Notes: generated by a model not told the origin, from the letters alone. Positions 44,599 to 53,354 are shown, counted from the first letter of the stretch. The stretch is 64,000 bases of DNA from Winogradskyella sp. KYW1333 (GCF_003335675.1 NZ_QPHL01000010.1:1-64000), one strand, 5' to 3'. Program-made: numbers and translations.

Positions 44599-45534
44599 TT
44601 AAAAAGGTAGATTTTTTACATCTACATTACCGCCAGATAAAATTATACCGACTTTTATATTCTTAAATTCTTCTTTGTTTTTTAATACAGCTGCAAACGG
44701 TACTGCACAAGAAGGCTCGATTATTATTTTCATCCGTTCCCAAATGATTTGCATTGCATCAACAATTTCACTCTCCTCAACACGGATAATCTTCTCCACA
44801 TATTTTTGAATAATAGGAAAATTACGATCACCTAAATGCGTTCTTAGTCCATCAGCAATTGTATGAAAGCTATTATTTGTTTCTATTTTACCAGAAATCA
44901 AAGAGCGATATGCATCATCTGCTTCCATTGGCTCTCCACCTATTACTCTACAATTTTTTGAAAAATACTGCGCAGCCAAAGCTGTACCAGCAATTAATCC
45001 TCCTCCACCAATTGGAGTTAAAATTACATCTAAATTAGGAAACTCTTCCAATAATTCTATCGCAACAGTACTATTACCATAAATCACCTCATCTTGATTT
45101 GACGGATGCAAAAAAGTAGCTCCGTTTAACTCTTCAATTTTTTTGGCAGTAGTTTCCCTAGCTTCTGGTGTTGATTCACATTCAATGATTTCACCGTGAT
45201 AAGTCCTTACTCCATTTTTCTTTACTTGAGGAGCATTCTCAGGCATTACTATGAAAGCCTTAACATTTAATTTTTGAGCTGCTAAAGAAACTGCTTGTGC
45301 AAAATTGCCTGAGGAATGTGTTACCACACCTCTGCCCCTTTCGTCCTCTGAAAGTGATAGAATGGCATTTGCTGCACCTCGCATTTTAAACGCTCCCATT
45401 TTTTGAAAGTTCTCACATTTAAAAACAATATCAGCACCAACCATTTCATTTATTAAGCTAGAACTTAAAACAGGCGTTTTATGAATAAAGGGTTTTATTC
45501 TATTATGAACTTCTATGAGTGTTTCTTTATCCAA
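44599..45534 (-). CDS. Fold-type II PLP serine/threonine dehydratase (or serine racemase-like) in the paa operon
   Basis: A 311-residue PLP enzyme starting with TTG 45534 directly after the paaG stop codon. The Schiff-base Lys is in KMGAFKMRGAANA, the substrate loop is THSSGNFAQAVSLAA, and the phosphate-binding glycine loop is IGGGGLIAGTAL. It matches the threonine/serine dehydratase and serine racemase group without a regulatory domain. It is not a known step of phenylacetate breakdown, yet it lies inside the operon (0 bases from paaG, 9 from paaH). Its role there is unknown. Confidence 0.88.
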   Translation of the reverse strand: MDKETLIEVHNRIKPFIHKTPVLSSSLINEMVGADIVFKCENFQKMGAFKMRGAANAILSLSEDERGRGVVTHSSGNFAQAVSLAAQKLNVKAFIVMPENAPQVKKNGVRTYHGEIIECESTPEARETTAKKIEELNGATFLHPSNQDEVIYGNSTVAIELLEEFPNLDVILTPIGGGGLIAGTALAAQYFSKNCRVIGGEPMEADDAYRSLISGKIETNNSFHTIADGLRTHLGDRNFPIIQKYVEKIIRVEESEIVDAMQIIWERMKIIIEPSCAVPFAAVLKNKEEFKNIKVGIILSGGNVDVKNLPF

Positions 45535-46317
45535 CTAATTTCCTTTGAAATTTGGCTTTCGCTTTTCTATAAATGAAGCCACACCCTCAGCATAATCATT
45601 ACTACTAGCTGCTTCTATTTGTAATTTGGACTCTAATGCCAATTGAACCTCTAAAGAATTGGTCATTGATTGATTAAATAATTCTTTGATAAGACCTAGC
45701 GCCTTAGTTGGCATATTAGAAACTTTATTCGCTAATTGATTTATGGTTTCGTCAAAAGCCTCTAATGGAACAGATTTATATATCATTCCCATTCTTTCCG
45801 CTTCTTCAGCAGAAATCTTGTCACCCAACATTGCTAAAGCTTGGGCTTTTTGAAACCCAATTAATCGTGGCAAAAAGTAAGTTCCTGCACTATCAGGAAC
45901 CAATCCAATTAAACTAAATGCTTGAATAAAACTAACCTTTTCGTGTGCTACAACAATATCACAAGCCAAGGCAATATTAGCCCCAGCACCTGCGGCAACT
46001 CCATTTACGGCTCCAATAATTGGTTTTTTAATTGATCGTATTCTAGTTATTATTGGATTATAATGTTCCTCTAAGATTTTTTTAAATCCAGGATTAAGTG
46101 CTGGATCAGTCACTTCTTTTAAATCTTGACCCGCACAAAACGCTTTACCATTTCCAGTAAGAACTATTGCCCTAACATCTGGATTAGAATCGCAATCATC
46201 TAGAATTCCTTGGAGACTCAAAGCCATCTCACGATTAAAGCTATTGAAAACCTCCGGCCTATTTAAAGTTATTCGTGCTACTTTATTCTCTATTGTCAAT
46301 AAAATTGAGTCATTCAT
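45535..46317 (-). CDS. paaG: Ring-1,2-epoxyphenylacetyl-CoA isomerase
   Basis: A 260-residue crotonase-fold enzyme very like PaaG throughout. It has LNRPEVFNSFNREM, GKAFCAGQDLKEV, AVNGVAAGAGANIALACDIV, FSLIGLVPDSAGTYFLPRL with the catalytic Asp, and the C-terminal FIEKRKPNFKGN. It isomerizes the ring epoxide to oxepin-CoA, the substrate of PaaZ. It lies between the VOC gene (1-base gap) and the PLP dehydratase gene. Confidence 0.95.
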   Translation of the reverse strand: MNDSILLTIENKVARITLNRPEVFNSFNREMALSLQGILDDCDSNPDVRAIVLTGNGKAFCAGQDLKEVTDPALNPGFKKILEEHYNPIITRIRSIKKPIIGAVNGVAAGAGANIALACDIVVAHEKVSFIQAFSLIGLVPDSAGTYFLPRLIGFQKAQALAMLGDKISAEEAERMGMIYKSVPLEAFDETINQLANKVSNMPTKALGLIKELFNQSMTNSLEVQLALESKLQIEAASSNDYAEGVASFIEKRKPNFKGN

Positions 46318-46318
46318 A

Positions 46319-46684
46319 CTATTCAGGTAATTTAAAATATGGATTATATATTAATCCTATAATATTGCTCCAAGGGTCTTTAACAGAACAAACCAATAGC
46401 TCACCACCAACATTTATTGGTTTCTCATGAATGGTAGCACCTAATTCTATTAATCTTTCCAACTCTTTTTGGATATCTTCAACACCCCAATAAGATAACA
46501 CATTTTCTCCTTTTAAATTGGTTTCATTTCCCTCTGGCAATAGCCCCAATTCATATCCTTGGATATTAAATCCTACATAAAAAGATTCATCGAAATAGGG
46601 CTCAGTTTTAAAAGCTTTGGTATACCATGCCTTTGCTTGGGCCAAATCTTTAACTATATAAGCTGTTGTTCTTAATCCTAACAT
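46319..46684 (-). CDS. VOC/glyoxalase-like protein in the paa operon
   Basis: A protein of about 121 residues of the vicinal-oxygen-chelate fold, with LGLRTTAYIVKDLAQAKAWY and a C-terminal VKDPWSNIIGLIYNP. The start at ATG 46684 forms TAATG with the paaD stop and begins at the conserved LGLRT; another ATG 12 bases upstream is possible. Such proteins bind a metal and act on small carbonyl or ring compounds or serve as binding proteins. It is not part of the core PAA pathway, so its task in the operon is unknown. Confidence 0.85.
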   Translation of the reverse strand: MLGLRTTAYIVKDLAQAKAWYTKAFKTEPYFDESFYVGFNIQGYELGLLPEGNETNLKGENVLSYWGVEDIQKELERLIELGATIHEKPINVGGELLVCSVKDPWSNIIGLIYNPYFKLPE

Positions 46685-47184
46685 TACTTTAAACATTTAA
46701 AATAATCAAATGGTTCTTGGCAGTCTTCACATTGGAATTGTGCTTTGCAAGCAGTTGAACCAAACTGACTTACTAATCGTGTATTTTGAGAACCACAGTT
46801 AGTGCATTTTACAATTTTCTTACCATGCAACAAGACGTCCTTATCTGTTTCTGCCTCAAGCGGTGCTGCAATACCATAATCTTCCAATGCTTTTCTTCCT
46901 CGCGGCGTAATCCAATCTGTTGTCCAAGCAGGATGCAAAATTAAATTGATCTCTGATTTGTACCCAGCCTCTTCTAAAGCTTTTTTTATATCATCTCCAA
47001 TGACATCCATCGCTGGACAACCACTATAAGTAGGTGTTATTTCTACCTTTACAACACCATCTTCAAATACGGCAGAACGCACAACACCCATGTCCATAAT
47101 TGACAAAACCGGAATTTCAGGATCTGATACCTGTTCTAGAATTGCTATCAAAGATTTATCAATGATTTGTTCTGTAGTTGTCAT
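46684..47184 (-). CDS. paaD: 1,2-Phenylacetyl-CoA epoxidase subunit PaaD
   Basis: A 166-residue protein starting MTTTEQIIDKSL at ATG 47184, one base after the paaC stop; an upstream in-frame ATG inside paaC was rejected. Residues about 10-90 are the MIP18/DUF59-type domain (VSDPEIPVLSIMDMGVVR, YSGCPAMDVI). The C-terminal part is a zinc-ribbon-like segment, CTNCGSQ followed by CEDCQEPF. PaaD is required for the epoxidase and probably helps assemble its metal sites. Confidence 0.94.
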   Translation of the reverse strand: MTTTEQIIDKSLIAILEQVSDPEIPVLSIMDMGVVRSAVFEDGVVKVEITPTYSGCPAMDVIGDDIKKALEEAGYKSEINLILHPAWTTDWITPRGRKALEDYGIAAPLEAETDKDVLLHGKKIVKCTNCGSQNTRLVSQFGSTACKAQFQCEDCQEPFDYFKCLK

Positions 47185-47185
47185 T

Positions 47186-47941
47186 TTACCATTCCATATT
47201 TGGGTATGCACGTTGCATATATTGTAATTCTACCAATATATATCCTAAATGTTCGGTATGAATTCCTTGCTTACCACCTTTTTGGAAGTATTTAATATCA
47301 GGTACTTCTAAAGTTGATTCTTCTAATACTCCAGCCACATAATTATAGTATTCTTCCTTTAGTTTAATAACGTCAATACCAATTCCTTCAGCCACCATTG
47401 CCTTATCTGCTTCGGTTTGATGAAATAACTCATCTGTATAAACCCACAAATCTGCAATCGCTTCTTGCATTTTCGATTTACTTTCTTCAGTGCCATCACC
47501 TAAGCGCCTCACCCAATCTGAGGAGAAACGCTCATGATAACTTACCTCCTTGATGCACTTATTAGCTATAGCTGCTAAAGTTAAATCTGAACTTTTTTGC
47601 AATTCTCTTAGAAATACCAAATGATACGCATCGAATAAAAATTGCCTTGCAATTGTATAAGCAAAGTTGGTATTAGGTTGTTCTACCAATAACACATTTT
47701 TATAATCTCTTTCTTTTCTGAGCATGGCAATATCATCTTCTGATCTTCCATCACCTGCAATTTTACTTGCATACTGAAAATAACTTCTTACCTGTCCAAA
47801 TAAGTCCAAGGAAATATTTGTGCATGCAATATCTGTTTCTAAATTTGGTCCATGACCTGTTAATTCTCCAAGCCGTTGGCCTAAGATCAATGAATTATCA
47901 GCAATACCAAGTATATAATTATATAAATTCTCGTTTTTCAT
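47186..47941 (-). CDS. paaC: 1,2-Phenylacetyl-CoA epoxidase subunit PaaC
   Basis: A 251-residue ferritin-like protein. It starts YNYILGIADNSLILGQRLGE and has EVSYHERFSSDWVRRLGDGT and FHQTEADKAMVAEG, typical of PaaC. PaaC pairs with PaaA as the structural, non-catalytic half of the multicomponent oxygenase. Its start overlaps the paaB stop by 1 base. Confidence 0.95.
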   Translation of the reverse strand: MKNENLYNYILGIADNSLILGQRLGELTGHGPNLETDIACTNISLDLFGQVRSYFQYASKIAGDGRSEDDIAMLRKERDYKNVLLVEQPNTNFAYTIARQFLFDAYHLVFLRELQKSSDLTLAAIANKCIKEVSYHERFSSDWVRRLGDGTEESKSKMQEAIADLWVYTDELFHQTEADKAMVAEGIGIDVIKLKEEYYNYVAGVLEESTLEVPDIKYFQKGGKQGIHTEHLGYILVELQYMQRAYPNMEW

Positions 47942-48228
47942 TACATGTGTTTTACTTCATCTGGAACATCATAAAAAGTAGGATGTCTATATACTTTATC
48001 TTGTGCTGGTTCAAATAATTCTCCACTATTTTCTGGATTGGAAGCAGTAATATGTTTAGATTCTACCACCCAAATACTTACACCTTCATTACGTCTTGTA
48101 TAAACATCTCTAGCATTTTCCAATGCCATATCTGCATCTGTAGCATGCAAGCTACCAAAGTGCCTGTGCTCTAATCCGTTTTTACTTCTTACGAATATTT
48201 CCCAAAGTGGCCAGTTTTTTGTTGACAT
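47941..48228 (-). CDS. paaB: 1,2-Phenylacetyl-CoA epoxidase subunit PaaB
   Basis: A 95-residue protein. Start chosen at ATG 48228 (MSTKNWPLWEIFVR); the longer reading into paaA was rejected. PaaB features are EIFVRSKNGLEHRHFGSLHA, DADMALENARDVYTRRNEG and a C-terminal YRHPTFYDVPDEV. PaaB is a small subunit that stabilizes the PaaABC(D)E complex. It lies 13 bases after paaA. Confidence 0.96.
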   Translation of the reverse strand: MSTKNWPLWEIFVRSKNGLEHRHFGSLHATDADMALENARDVYTRRNEGVSIWVVESKHITASNPENSGELFEPAQDKVYRHPTFYDVPDEVKHM

Positions 48229-48241
48229 AGTTTTAATTTTT

Positions 48242-49198
48242 TTAAACTGCTTGTTTTTCTTTTCTTGCTTGTTTCTTTTCTGCATAGGCCATTGCTGCAT
48301 CTCTAACCCATTTACCACGCTCCCATGCACCAACACGTGCTTTCATTCTTTCCTTATTCATAGGACCATGTCCCTTAACAACCTGCAAAAATTCTTCCCA
48401 ATCAATAGCCCCAAAGTCATAACTCTTTCTGTCTTTATTCCATTTTAAATCAGGGTCTGGAATTGTTAAACCTAAAACATCAGCTTGCGGCACAGTTTGA
48501 TCAATAAACTGCTGACGTAATTCGTCATTTGTTTTACGTTTTAATTTCCATTTCATGGATTGTGCCGTATGTACAGATTTGTCATCTGTAGGTCCCAACA
48601 TCATTAAACTTGGCCACCACCAGCGATTTAAAGCGTCTTGTGCCATTTCCTTTTGTTCTGGTGTTCCATTTGCGAGTTTCAGCATAATCTCAAACCCTTG
48701 TCTCTGATGAAAACTCTCTTCTTTACATACACGTATCATGGCTCTTGCATAAGGCCCAAAAGATGTATTGCATAATGGCACTTGATTAATAATAGCCGCA
48801 CCATCAACCAACCAACCTATGGCACCCATATCTGCCCAAGTCAATGCAGGGTAATTAAATATACTTGAGTATTTGGCCTTCCCTGTATGCAACTGCTCGT
48901 ATAATTCATCTCTTGAAACACCTAAGGTTTCACAGGCACTGTATAAATACAAACCATGACCAGCTTCATCCTGAACCTTGGCCAATAATGCTACTTTTCT
49001 CCTTAAAGAAGGTGCTCTGGTTATCCAATTACCTTCTGGTAACATACCAACAATTTCAGAATGGGCATGCTGAGAAATTTGCCTGATATGTGTTTTACGA
49101 TATTTCTCTGGCATCCAATCTTTAGGTTCAATTTTCTCGTCACGTTCTATACGTGCTTCGAATTGAGCTTCTAAATTTTTAATTTGATCTTCACTCAT
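48242..49198 (-). CDS. paaA: 1,2-Phenylacetyl-CoA epoxidase catalytic subunit PaaA
   Basis: A 318-residue ferritin-like diiron oxygenase. Two ExxH metal motifs are visible, [14 protein letters not shown] and [14 protein letters not shown]. Other family phrases are [29 protein letters not shown] and [15 protein letters not shown]. It inserts oxygen into the ring of phenylacetyl-CoA to form the 1,2-epoxide, with electrons from PaaE. It is the second gene of the operon, 36 bases after paaE. Confidence 0.97.
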   Translation of the reverse strand: MSEDQIKNLEAQFEARIERDEKIEPKDWMPEKYRKTHIRQISQHAHSEIVGMLPEGNWITRAPSLRRKVALLAKVQDEAGHGLYLYSACETLGVSRDELYEQLHTGKAKYSSIFNYPALTWADMGAIGWLVDGAAIINQVPLCNTSFGPYARAMIRVCKEESFHQRQGFEIMLKLANGTPEQKEMAQDALNRWWWPSLMMLGPTDDKSVHTAQSMKWKLKRKTNDELRQQFIDQTVPQADVLGLTIPDPDLKWNKDRKSYDFGAIDWEEFLQVVKGHGPMNKERMKARVGAWERGKWVRDAAMAYAEKKQARKEKQAV

Positions 49199-49234
49199 TT
49201 TAAATTGGTCTTTATTTATTTTTCTTCTTCAATA

Positions 49235-50308
49235 TTAAACATCAAAATCTACAATTACCTTTTCAGTAGTTGGAACAGCTTGGCAACTTAATACCAAGTT
49301 TTGTTTTAATTCTTCTTCCTCTAAAGCATAATTTATTTTCATCTCCACATCTCCTTCTTTAACTTCACACTTGCATGTACTGCAAACACCGCCCTTACAA
49401 GCAAATGGTAGATCAGCACCTGCATTTAGTGCAGCGTCCAATAAATTATCATAATCTTTAGTCATGGTAAACAAAAACTCTTTGCCACCATCAATTATAG
49501 TTACCTCAACACCTTCAACATTTTGTTTTGCCAAGCGTTCTTGTCGCTTAATATCTTCTTCTGTGAGACCCGTAACAAATAACTCAAAATGAACCAGTTC
49601 TTTTGGTAAGCCTGCCTCCATTAAATAGTTACTCACGTAGTTGACCATTTTTTCTGGTCCGCAAAGAAATACCTCGCTAGTATCTGGTATATCAATAAAA
49701 ATCTTTGTGAGCACATCCATCTTTTTATCATCAAACCTTCCATTAAATAGTTCTATATCACGCTTTTCTTGGGTCAGAAAATAGTATATCTCTAATCGTC
49801 CAAAATAAGTGTTTCTCAACTGCTCTAGCTCTTCTTTAAAGATAATAGATTTTGCTGTTTTATTTACATAAAATAGCTTACAAGTTGAATTTGGCTCTCT
49901 TTTTAAGTGGGTTTTAATCATTGATATAATTGGTGTAATCCCACTACCTGCAGCAAAGAACAAGTAGTTTTTTGAAGCTACTTCAACTATATCAACTCCG
50001 AATGTGCCACTTGGAGCCATCACTTCAATATTTTGACCAGCATCTAGACTTTCATTTACATAGGTAGAAAACTTACCACCAAGTATTTGCTTAACGGCAA
50101 CCTGCCACTTATCCTCCACAGGGCTGGAACATAATGAGTATGACCTTCGTACATCTTCTCCATTAATATCTGCTTTTAAGGTAAGATGCTGCCCTTGATG
50201 AAAAGAAAATTCATTTTTTAATGCATCTGGAACATCAATTGTAAGAACAGAACAATCGTCTGTTTCTTTATAAATATCCTTGATTTTTAAATTATAAAAC
50301 TGAGCCAT
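49235..50308 (-). CDS. paaE: 1,2-Phenylacetyl-CoA epoxidase reductase subunit PaaE
   Basis: A 357-residue reductase with three domains. The FAD domain spans about residues 1-105 (RRSYSLCSSP). The NAD(P)-binding domain spans about 110-235 (FFAAGSGITPIISMI, VFLCGPEKMV). The C-terminal plant-type [2Fe-2S] ferredoxin domain has CKGGVCSTCKCEV, with the fourth Cys in LSCQAVP. It passes electrons from NADPH to PaaA. It is the first gene of the operon, behind a promoter with an 18-bp palindrome. Confidence 0.96.
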   Translation of the reverse strand: MAQFYNLKIKDIYKETDDCSVLTIDVPDALKNEFSFHQGQHLTLKADINGEDVRRSYSLCSSPVEDKWQVAVKQILGGKFSTYVNESLDAGQNIEVMAPSGTFGVDIVEVASKNYLFFAAGSGITPIISMIKTHLKREPNSTCKLFYVNKTAKSIIFKEELEQLRNTYFGRLEIYYFLTQEKRDIELFNGRFDDKKMDVLTKIFIDIPDTSEVFLCGPEKMVNYVSNYLMEAGLPKELVHFELFVTGLTEEDIKRQERLAKQNVEGVEVTIIDGGKEFLFTMTKDYDNLLDAALNAGADLPFACKGGVCSTCKCEVKEGDVEMKINYALEEEELKQNLVLSCQAVPTTEKVIVDFDV

Positions 50309-50327
50309 AAACTTTGTTTTAAATTTT

Positions 50328-50345
50328 AACTAACAATTGTTAGTT
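50328..50345 (-). promoter_or_regulatory. Putative PaaR operator at the paaE promoter
   Basis: AACTAACAATTGTTAGTT is a perfect 18-bp palindrome, a typical TetR-family operator size. It lies 6 bases downstream of the -7 element and so overlaps the expected transcription start, where a bound repressor would block the paa operon. The upstream gene encodes a TetR-type regulator. Confidence 0.7.
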
Positions 50346-50351
50346 AGTGAA

Positions 50352-50359
50352 CAAAGTTA
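50352..50359 (-). promoter_or_regulatory. Putative -7 promoter element of the paa operon
   Basis: On the minus strand this reads TAACTTTG, an exact TAnnTTTG match in the 67-bp gap between paaR and paaE. Confidence 0.55.
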
Positions 50360-50375
50360 AAAAATAATATCTAAA

Positions 50376-50951
50376 CTATTTGTTAATACCATCCAGTAAA
50401 ATCTGGCTTAGATTTTCTGTTAGATCATGGAGATCAATATCCTCTTTTTTGGGTATCCATAAATAGAGCGAGCGCAGGGTTGTTAGAATGGAAAACATCA
50501 TTACATCTGGTTTTACATTTATTAGCTCACCCTTACCAATACCTTGCTCTAGAATATTTTTAAAATCATCCTCATACTCTGATCGCAACTTGATGTAGTA
50601 AGGCAGTTGTTCCTCTAAATGCATCCAATCGTTGTTTAGAGATGACATTCCATAAATATTCTGACTAGATAATGTTACATGAAGCTTAATAATGGCCTTT
50701 AATTTATTGACACAAGATTCGCCAGAACTTTTAATTTCTAGCATACCAGCCGTGAATTGTTCAGCAAGAGAAATGATAATAGTCTTAAGAATATCTTGTT
50801 TAGAATTTATATGGTTATAAAGACTAGCTGCTTTAATACCCATAGATTTTGCAATATCTCGCATCGTAACTGCACTATATCCTTTTTCCTTAAAAAGTTT
50901 AGTAGCTACCCTTATAATTTCCTCTTTTCGAGATTCAATTTTATTCTTCAT
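50376..50951 (-). CDS. paaR: TetR-family transcriptional regulator, probable paa repressor
   Basis: A 191-residue protein. The N-terminal helix-turn-helix reads YSAVTMRDIAKSMGIKAASL, followed by YNHINSKQDILKTII, the TetR pattern. The C-terminal part is a variable helical ligand-binding domain. It lies directly upstream of the paa operon on the same strand. A perfect palindrome follows it at the paaE promoter, and a related imperfect palindrome precedes it. By analogy with PaaR of other bacteria, the effector may be phenylacetyl-CoA. The symbol is assigned from context. Confidence 0.87.
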   Translation of the reverse strand: MKNKIESRKEEIIRVATKLFKEKGYSAVTMRDIAKSMGIKAASLYNHINSKQDILKTIIISLAEQFTAGMLEIKSSGESCVNKLKAIIKLHVTLSSQNIYGMSSLNNDWMHLEEQLPYYIKLRSEYEDDFKNILEQGIGKGELINVKPDVMMFSILTTLRSLYLWIPKKEDIDLHDLTENLSQILLDGINK

Positions 50952-50997
50952 TTCATTAGCGAAATTAAGTGAAATTTATTTTTTATAAACCTCTCAT

Positions 50998-51011
50998 GTA
51001 ACAATAGTTAC
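50998..51011. promoter_or_regulatory. Possible second PaaR operator upstream of paaR
   Basis: GTAACAATAGTTAC is an imperfect palindrome matching 11 of 14 bases of the centre of the paaE site (CTAACAATTGTTAG). It lies 47 bases upstream of the paaR ATG and 46 bases before the rhodanese-like gene, so it could serve autoregulation. Confidence 0.5.
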
Positions 51012-51056
51012 GTTTAATGTGCTTGTAAGTTCTCATTTTTGACAAAAAACTACAAC

Positions 51057-51368
51057 ATGGGAATTTTAAGCACACTATTCGGACAATCTACGAATCAACT
51101 GACAGAATATATTGCTAAAGGTGCAATTTATCTAGATGTAAGAACTGAAAGGGAGTTTAATACGAACCATATTAAAAAGTCTTTAAACATACCACTACAA
51201 GAATTACTTTATCGCATTGATGAAATTAAGAAAGCTGGCAAACCAGTAATTGTATATTGTGCGAGTGGCGCAAGATCTTCGAGCGCAACTAGATTCCTCA
51301 AGCAAAATGGTATTGATGCCATTAATGGTGGAGGAATTTCAAAAGTCAGGAATGCTATTTTTAGCTAA
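51057..51368 (+). CDS. Rhodanese-like domain protein
   Basis: A 103-residue single-domain rhodanese. Start chosen at ATG 51057 (MGILSTLFGQ); an in-frame TTG 18 bases upstream is less likely. The domain shows IYLDVRTEREFNTNHI, the active-site Cys in VYCASGARSS, and the closing INGGGISKVRNAI. It probably carries sulfur as a persulfide in the cytoplasm. It is divergent from paaR, and the shared gap holds a possible PaaR site. Confidence 0.9.
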   Translation: MGILSTLFGQSTNQLTEYIAKGAIYLDVRTEREFNTNHIKKSLNIPLQELLYRIDEIKKAGKPVIVYCASGARSSSATRFLKQNGIDAINGGGISKVRNAIFS

Positions 51369-51379
51369 TCCTATTTAAA

Positions 51380-51535
51380 TTAAAGTTTTATACCCAAGTT
51401 ATTAAATCCCTCGATTGAATTAATAGTTTCCTCATTATATTGAAGAGTCATTTTATTCTCATTTCTATTACCGCAATATTTAAAAGTAAATAAAACAATA
51501 AGTGTTATTACTACTCCAAATAAAATTTTTCTCAT
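51380..51535 (-). CDS. Small single-pass membrane protein, unknown
   Basis: An open frame of 51 residues starting MRKILFGVVITLIVLFTFKY. It has one strongly hydrophobic segment (residues 4-18), then CGNRNENKM and a polar tail ending NNLGIKL. The charge pattern fits an N-terminal membrane anchor or a lipoprotein with Cys at residue 21. It fills the gap between the rhodanese gene and the amidohydrolase gene on the opposite strand. I do not recognise a family. A chance open frame cannot be excluded. Confidence 0.55.
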   Translation of the reverse strand: MRKILFGVVITLIVLFTFKYCGNRNENKMTLQYNEETINSIEGFNNLGIKL

Positions 51536-51632
51536 AAACTAATTTATAAAATAAAGTGAATCAAAACTGATAATTTTTAATTCAAATTATATTTCCAAAA
51601 ATCGTAACTTCAGAAGCTCAAAAATTCTAAAA

Positions 51633-53354
51633 ATGTCAACAGGTAAAATTTCTATTTCATTATTAATTATTTGTTTAATTGCTTGGTCTTGTTCTAAACA
51701 TAATTCACAAAAAGCAACTATGCTAATTTTTGGAGGAACCATATATACAGTTGATTCATTAGTCACTGTTGAAGCTATTGCAACGAAAGATGATAAAATT
51801 ATATTTACTGGCAGTCTTGAGGAAGCCGAAGAATTCAAAGGTAAAAACACAAAACTTATAGATTTAAAAGGTAAGACCATGACTCCTGGTTTAATAGAAG
51901 GTCATGGTCATTTTATGGGCTTAGGTTATAATGAACTAAACCTTGACCTAATGAATACAACAAGTTATCAAGCTATTGTAGATGCTGTTTCGGACCGTGT
52001 AAAATTAGCAAAACCTGGTGAGTGGATTACTGGTAGAGGTTGGCATCAAAGTAAATGGGACAGTATACCTGCAGAAACGGTACATGGATTTCAAACACAT
52101 CATTTATTGAGTGAGGTTTCTCCTGATAATCCAGTTTATTTGAGACATGCGAGTGGTCATGCTGGTTTTGCTAACGAAAAGGCAATGGAAATAGCAGGTT
52201 TAATCAATTTATCAATTGATGGCGTTAAGGTATACGAGGTTGAAGGAGGTGAGGTATTAGTTGACGCATCTGGCAAACCAACTGGCGTATTTAATGAACG
52301 TGCTCAGTCTTTGATTACTCAGCACATACCTGAAAGAACTCCAGATTCAGACATTAAGGCCTTTGATTTAGCTGTTGAAGCATGTCATAAAAACGGAATT
52401 ACCAGCTTTCATGATGCAGGTATCCCAAGAGAAACTATTGAGCTATACAATAAAATGAAGGCTGAAGGCAAAATGGAAACACGCATTTATGGCATGTTAA
52501 CAGGTTGGGATGAAGATTTATTGAATGAATGGTTTAAAAAAGGAATTATGGTAGATCGGGATAATCTTTTTACCATTAGATCTGTGAAACTCAACTGTGA
52601 TGGTGCATTAGGATCAAGAGGCGCATGGCTATTAGAGCCATATTCGGACAGACCAAATCACTTTGGTCATGAAACTTTGCCTATGGAGTTTGTAAGGAAA
52701 ACTGCTCTAAATGGTTTGGAGCACGGCTTTCAAGTCTGCTCGCATGCTATTGGAGACAGAGCGAATCGTGAGATTTTAGATCGCTATGAAATAGCACTTA
52801 ACAAATATCCTGAGTCTTCAAAAGATCATAGATTTAGAATTGAACACGCCCAACATTTACACCCCGAAGACATACCACGATTTGCAAAATTACGTGTAAT
52901 CCCTGCAATGCAAGCCGTACATATGTCTTCTGATAGACCATGGGCAATAGATAGACTTGGTGAAAAAAGAATTAAAGACGGTGCATATATGTGGCAAACA
53001 TTATTGCAAAGTGGTGTTCCAATTGTAAATGGCACAGATGTTCCTGTAGAACCTCTAAATCCTATTGCAAGTTTTTATGCAAGTGTCAGCAGAAAAACCC
53101 TGAAAGGTCTACCTGAAGGTGGTTATGAACCTGAACAAAAAATGACACGAGAGCAAGCTTTGAGATCATATACATTAGATGCCGCTTATGGTGCTTTTGA
53201 AGAAGATATAAAAGGTTCTATTTCAGTTGGAAAATTGGCTGATTTTACCATTTACAATCAAGATTTAATGACTGTAAATGAAGGAGATATACTAGACACA
53301 AAGATTTCAATGACAATTTTTGGAGGTAAAGTAGTTTATGTTTCTTCAAACTAA
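51633..53354 (+). CDS. Exported amidohydrolase of the YtcJ-like family
   Basis: A 573-residue lipoprotein (LLIICLIAWSCSKH, Cys at residue 20). The amidohydrolase fold begins with the beta-sandwich segment ATMLIFGGTIYTVDS, then the metal motif MTPGLIEGHGHFMGLG (HxH). Later metal ligands are His in VCSHAIGDRAN and FRIEHAQHLHPED, and Asp in VPIVNGTDVPVEPLNP. This matches the YtcJ/amidohydrolase-3 group, whose substrates are mostly unknown amides or ureas. The lipid anchor puts it in the periplasm or on the surface. It stands alone. Confidence 0.92.
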   Translation: MSTGKISISLLIICLIAWSCSKHNSQKATMLIFGGTIYTVDSLVTVEAIATKDDKIIFTGSLEEAEEFKGKNTKLIDLKGKTMTPGLIEGHGHFMGLGYNELNLDLMNTTSYQAIVDAVSDRVKLAKPGEWITGRGWHQSKWDSIPAETVHGFQTHHLLSEVSPDNPVYLRHASGHAGFANEKAMEIAGLINLSIDGVKVYEVEGGEVLVDASGKPTGVFNERAQSLITQHIPERTPDSDIKAFDLAVEACHKNGITSFHDAGIPRETIELYNKMKAEGKMETRIYGMLTGWDEDLLNEWFKKGIMVDRDNLFTIRSVKLNCDGALGSRGAWLLEPYSDRPNHFGHETLPMEFVRKTALNGLEHGFQVCSHAIGDRANREILDRYEIALNKYPESSKDHRFRIEHAQHLHPEDIPRFAKLRVIPAMQAVHMSSDRPWAIDRLGEKRIKDGAYMWQTLLQSGVPIVNGTDVPVEPLNPIASFYASVSRKTLKGLPEGGYEPEQKMTREQALRSYTLDAAYGAFEEDIKGSISVGKLADFTIYNQDLMTVNEGDILDTKISMTIFGGKVVYVSSN

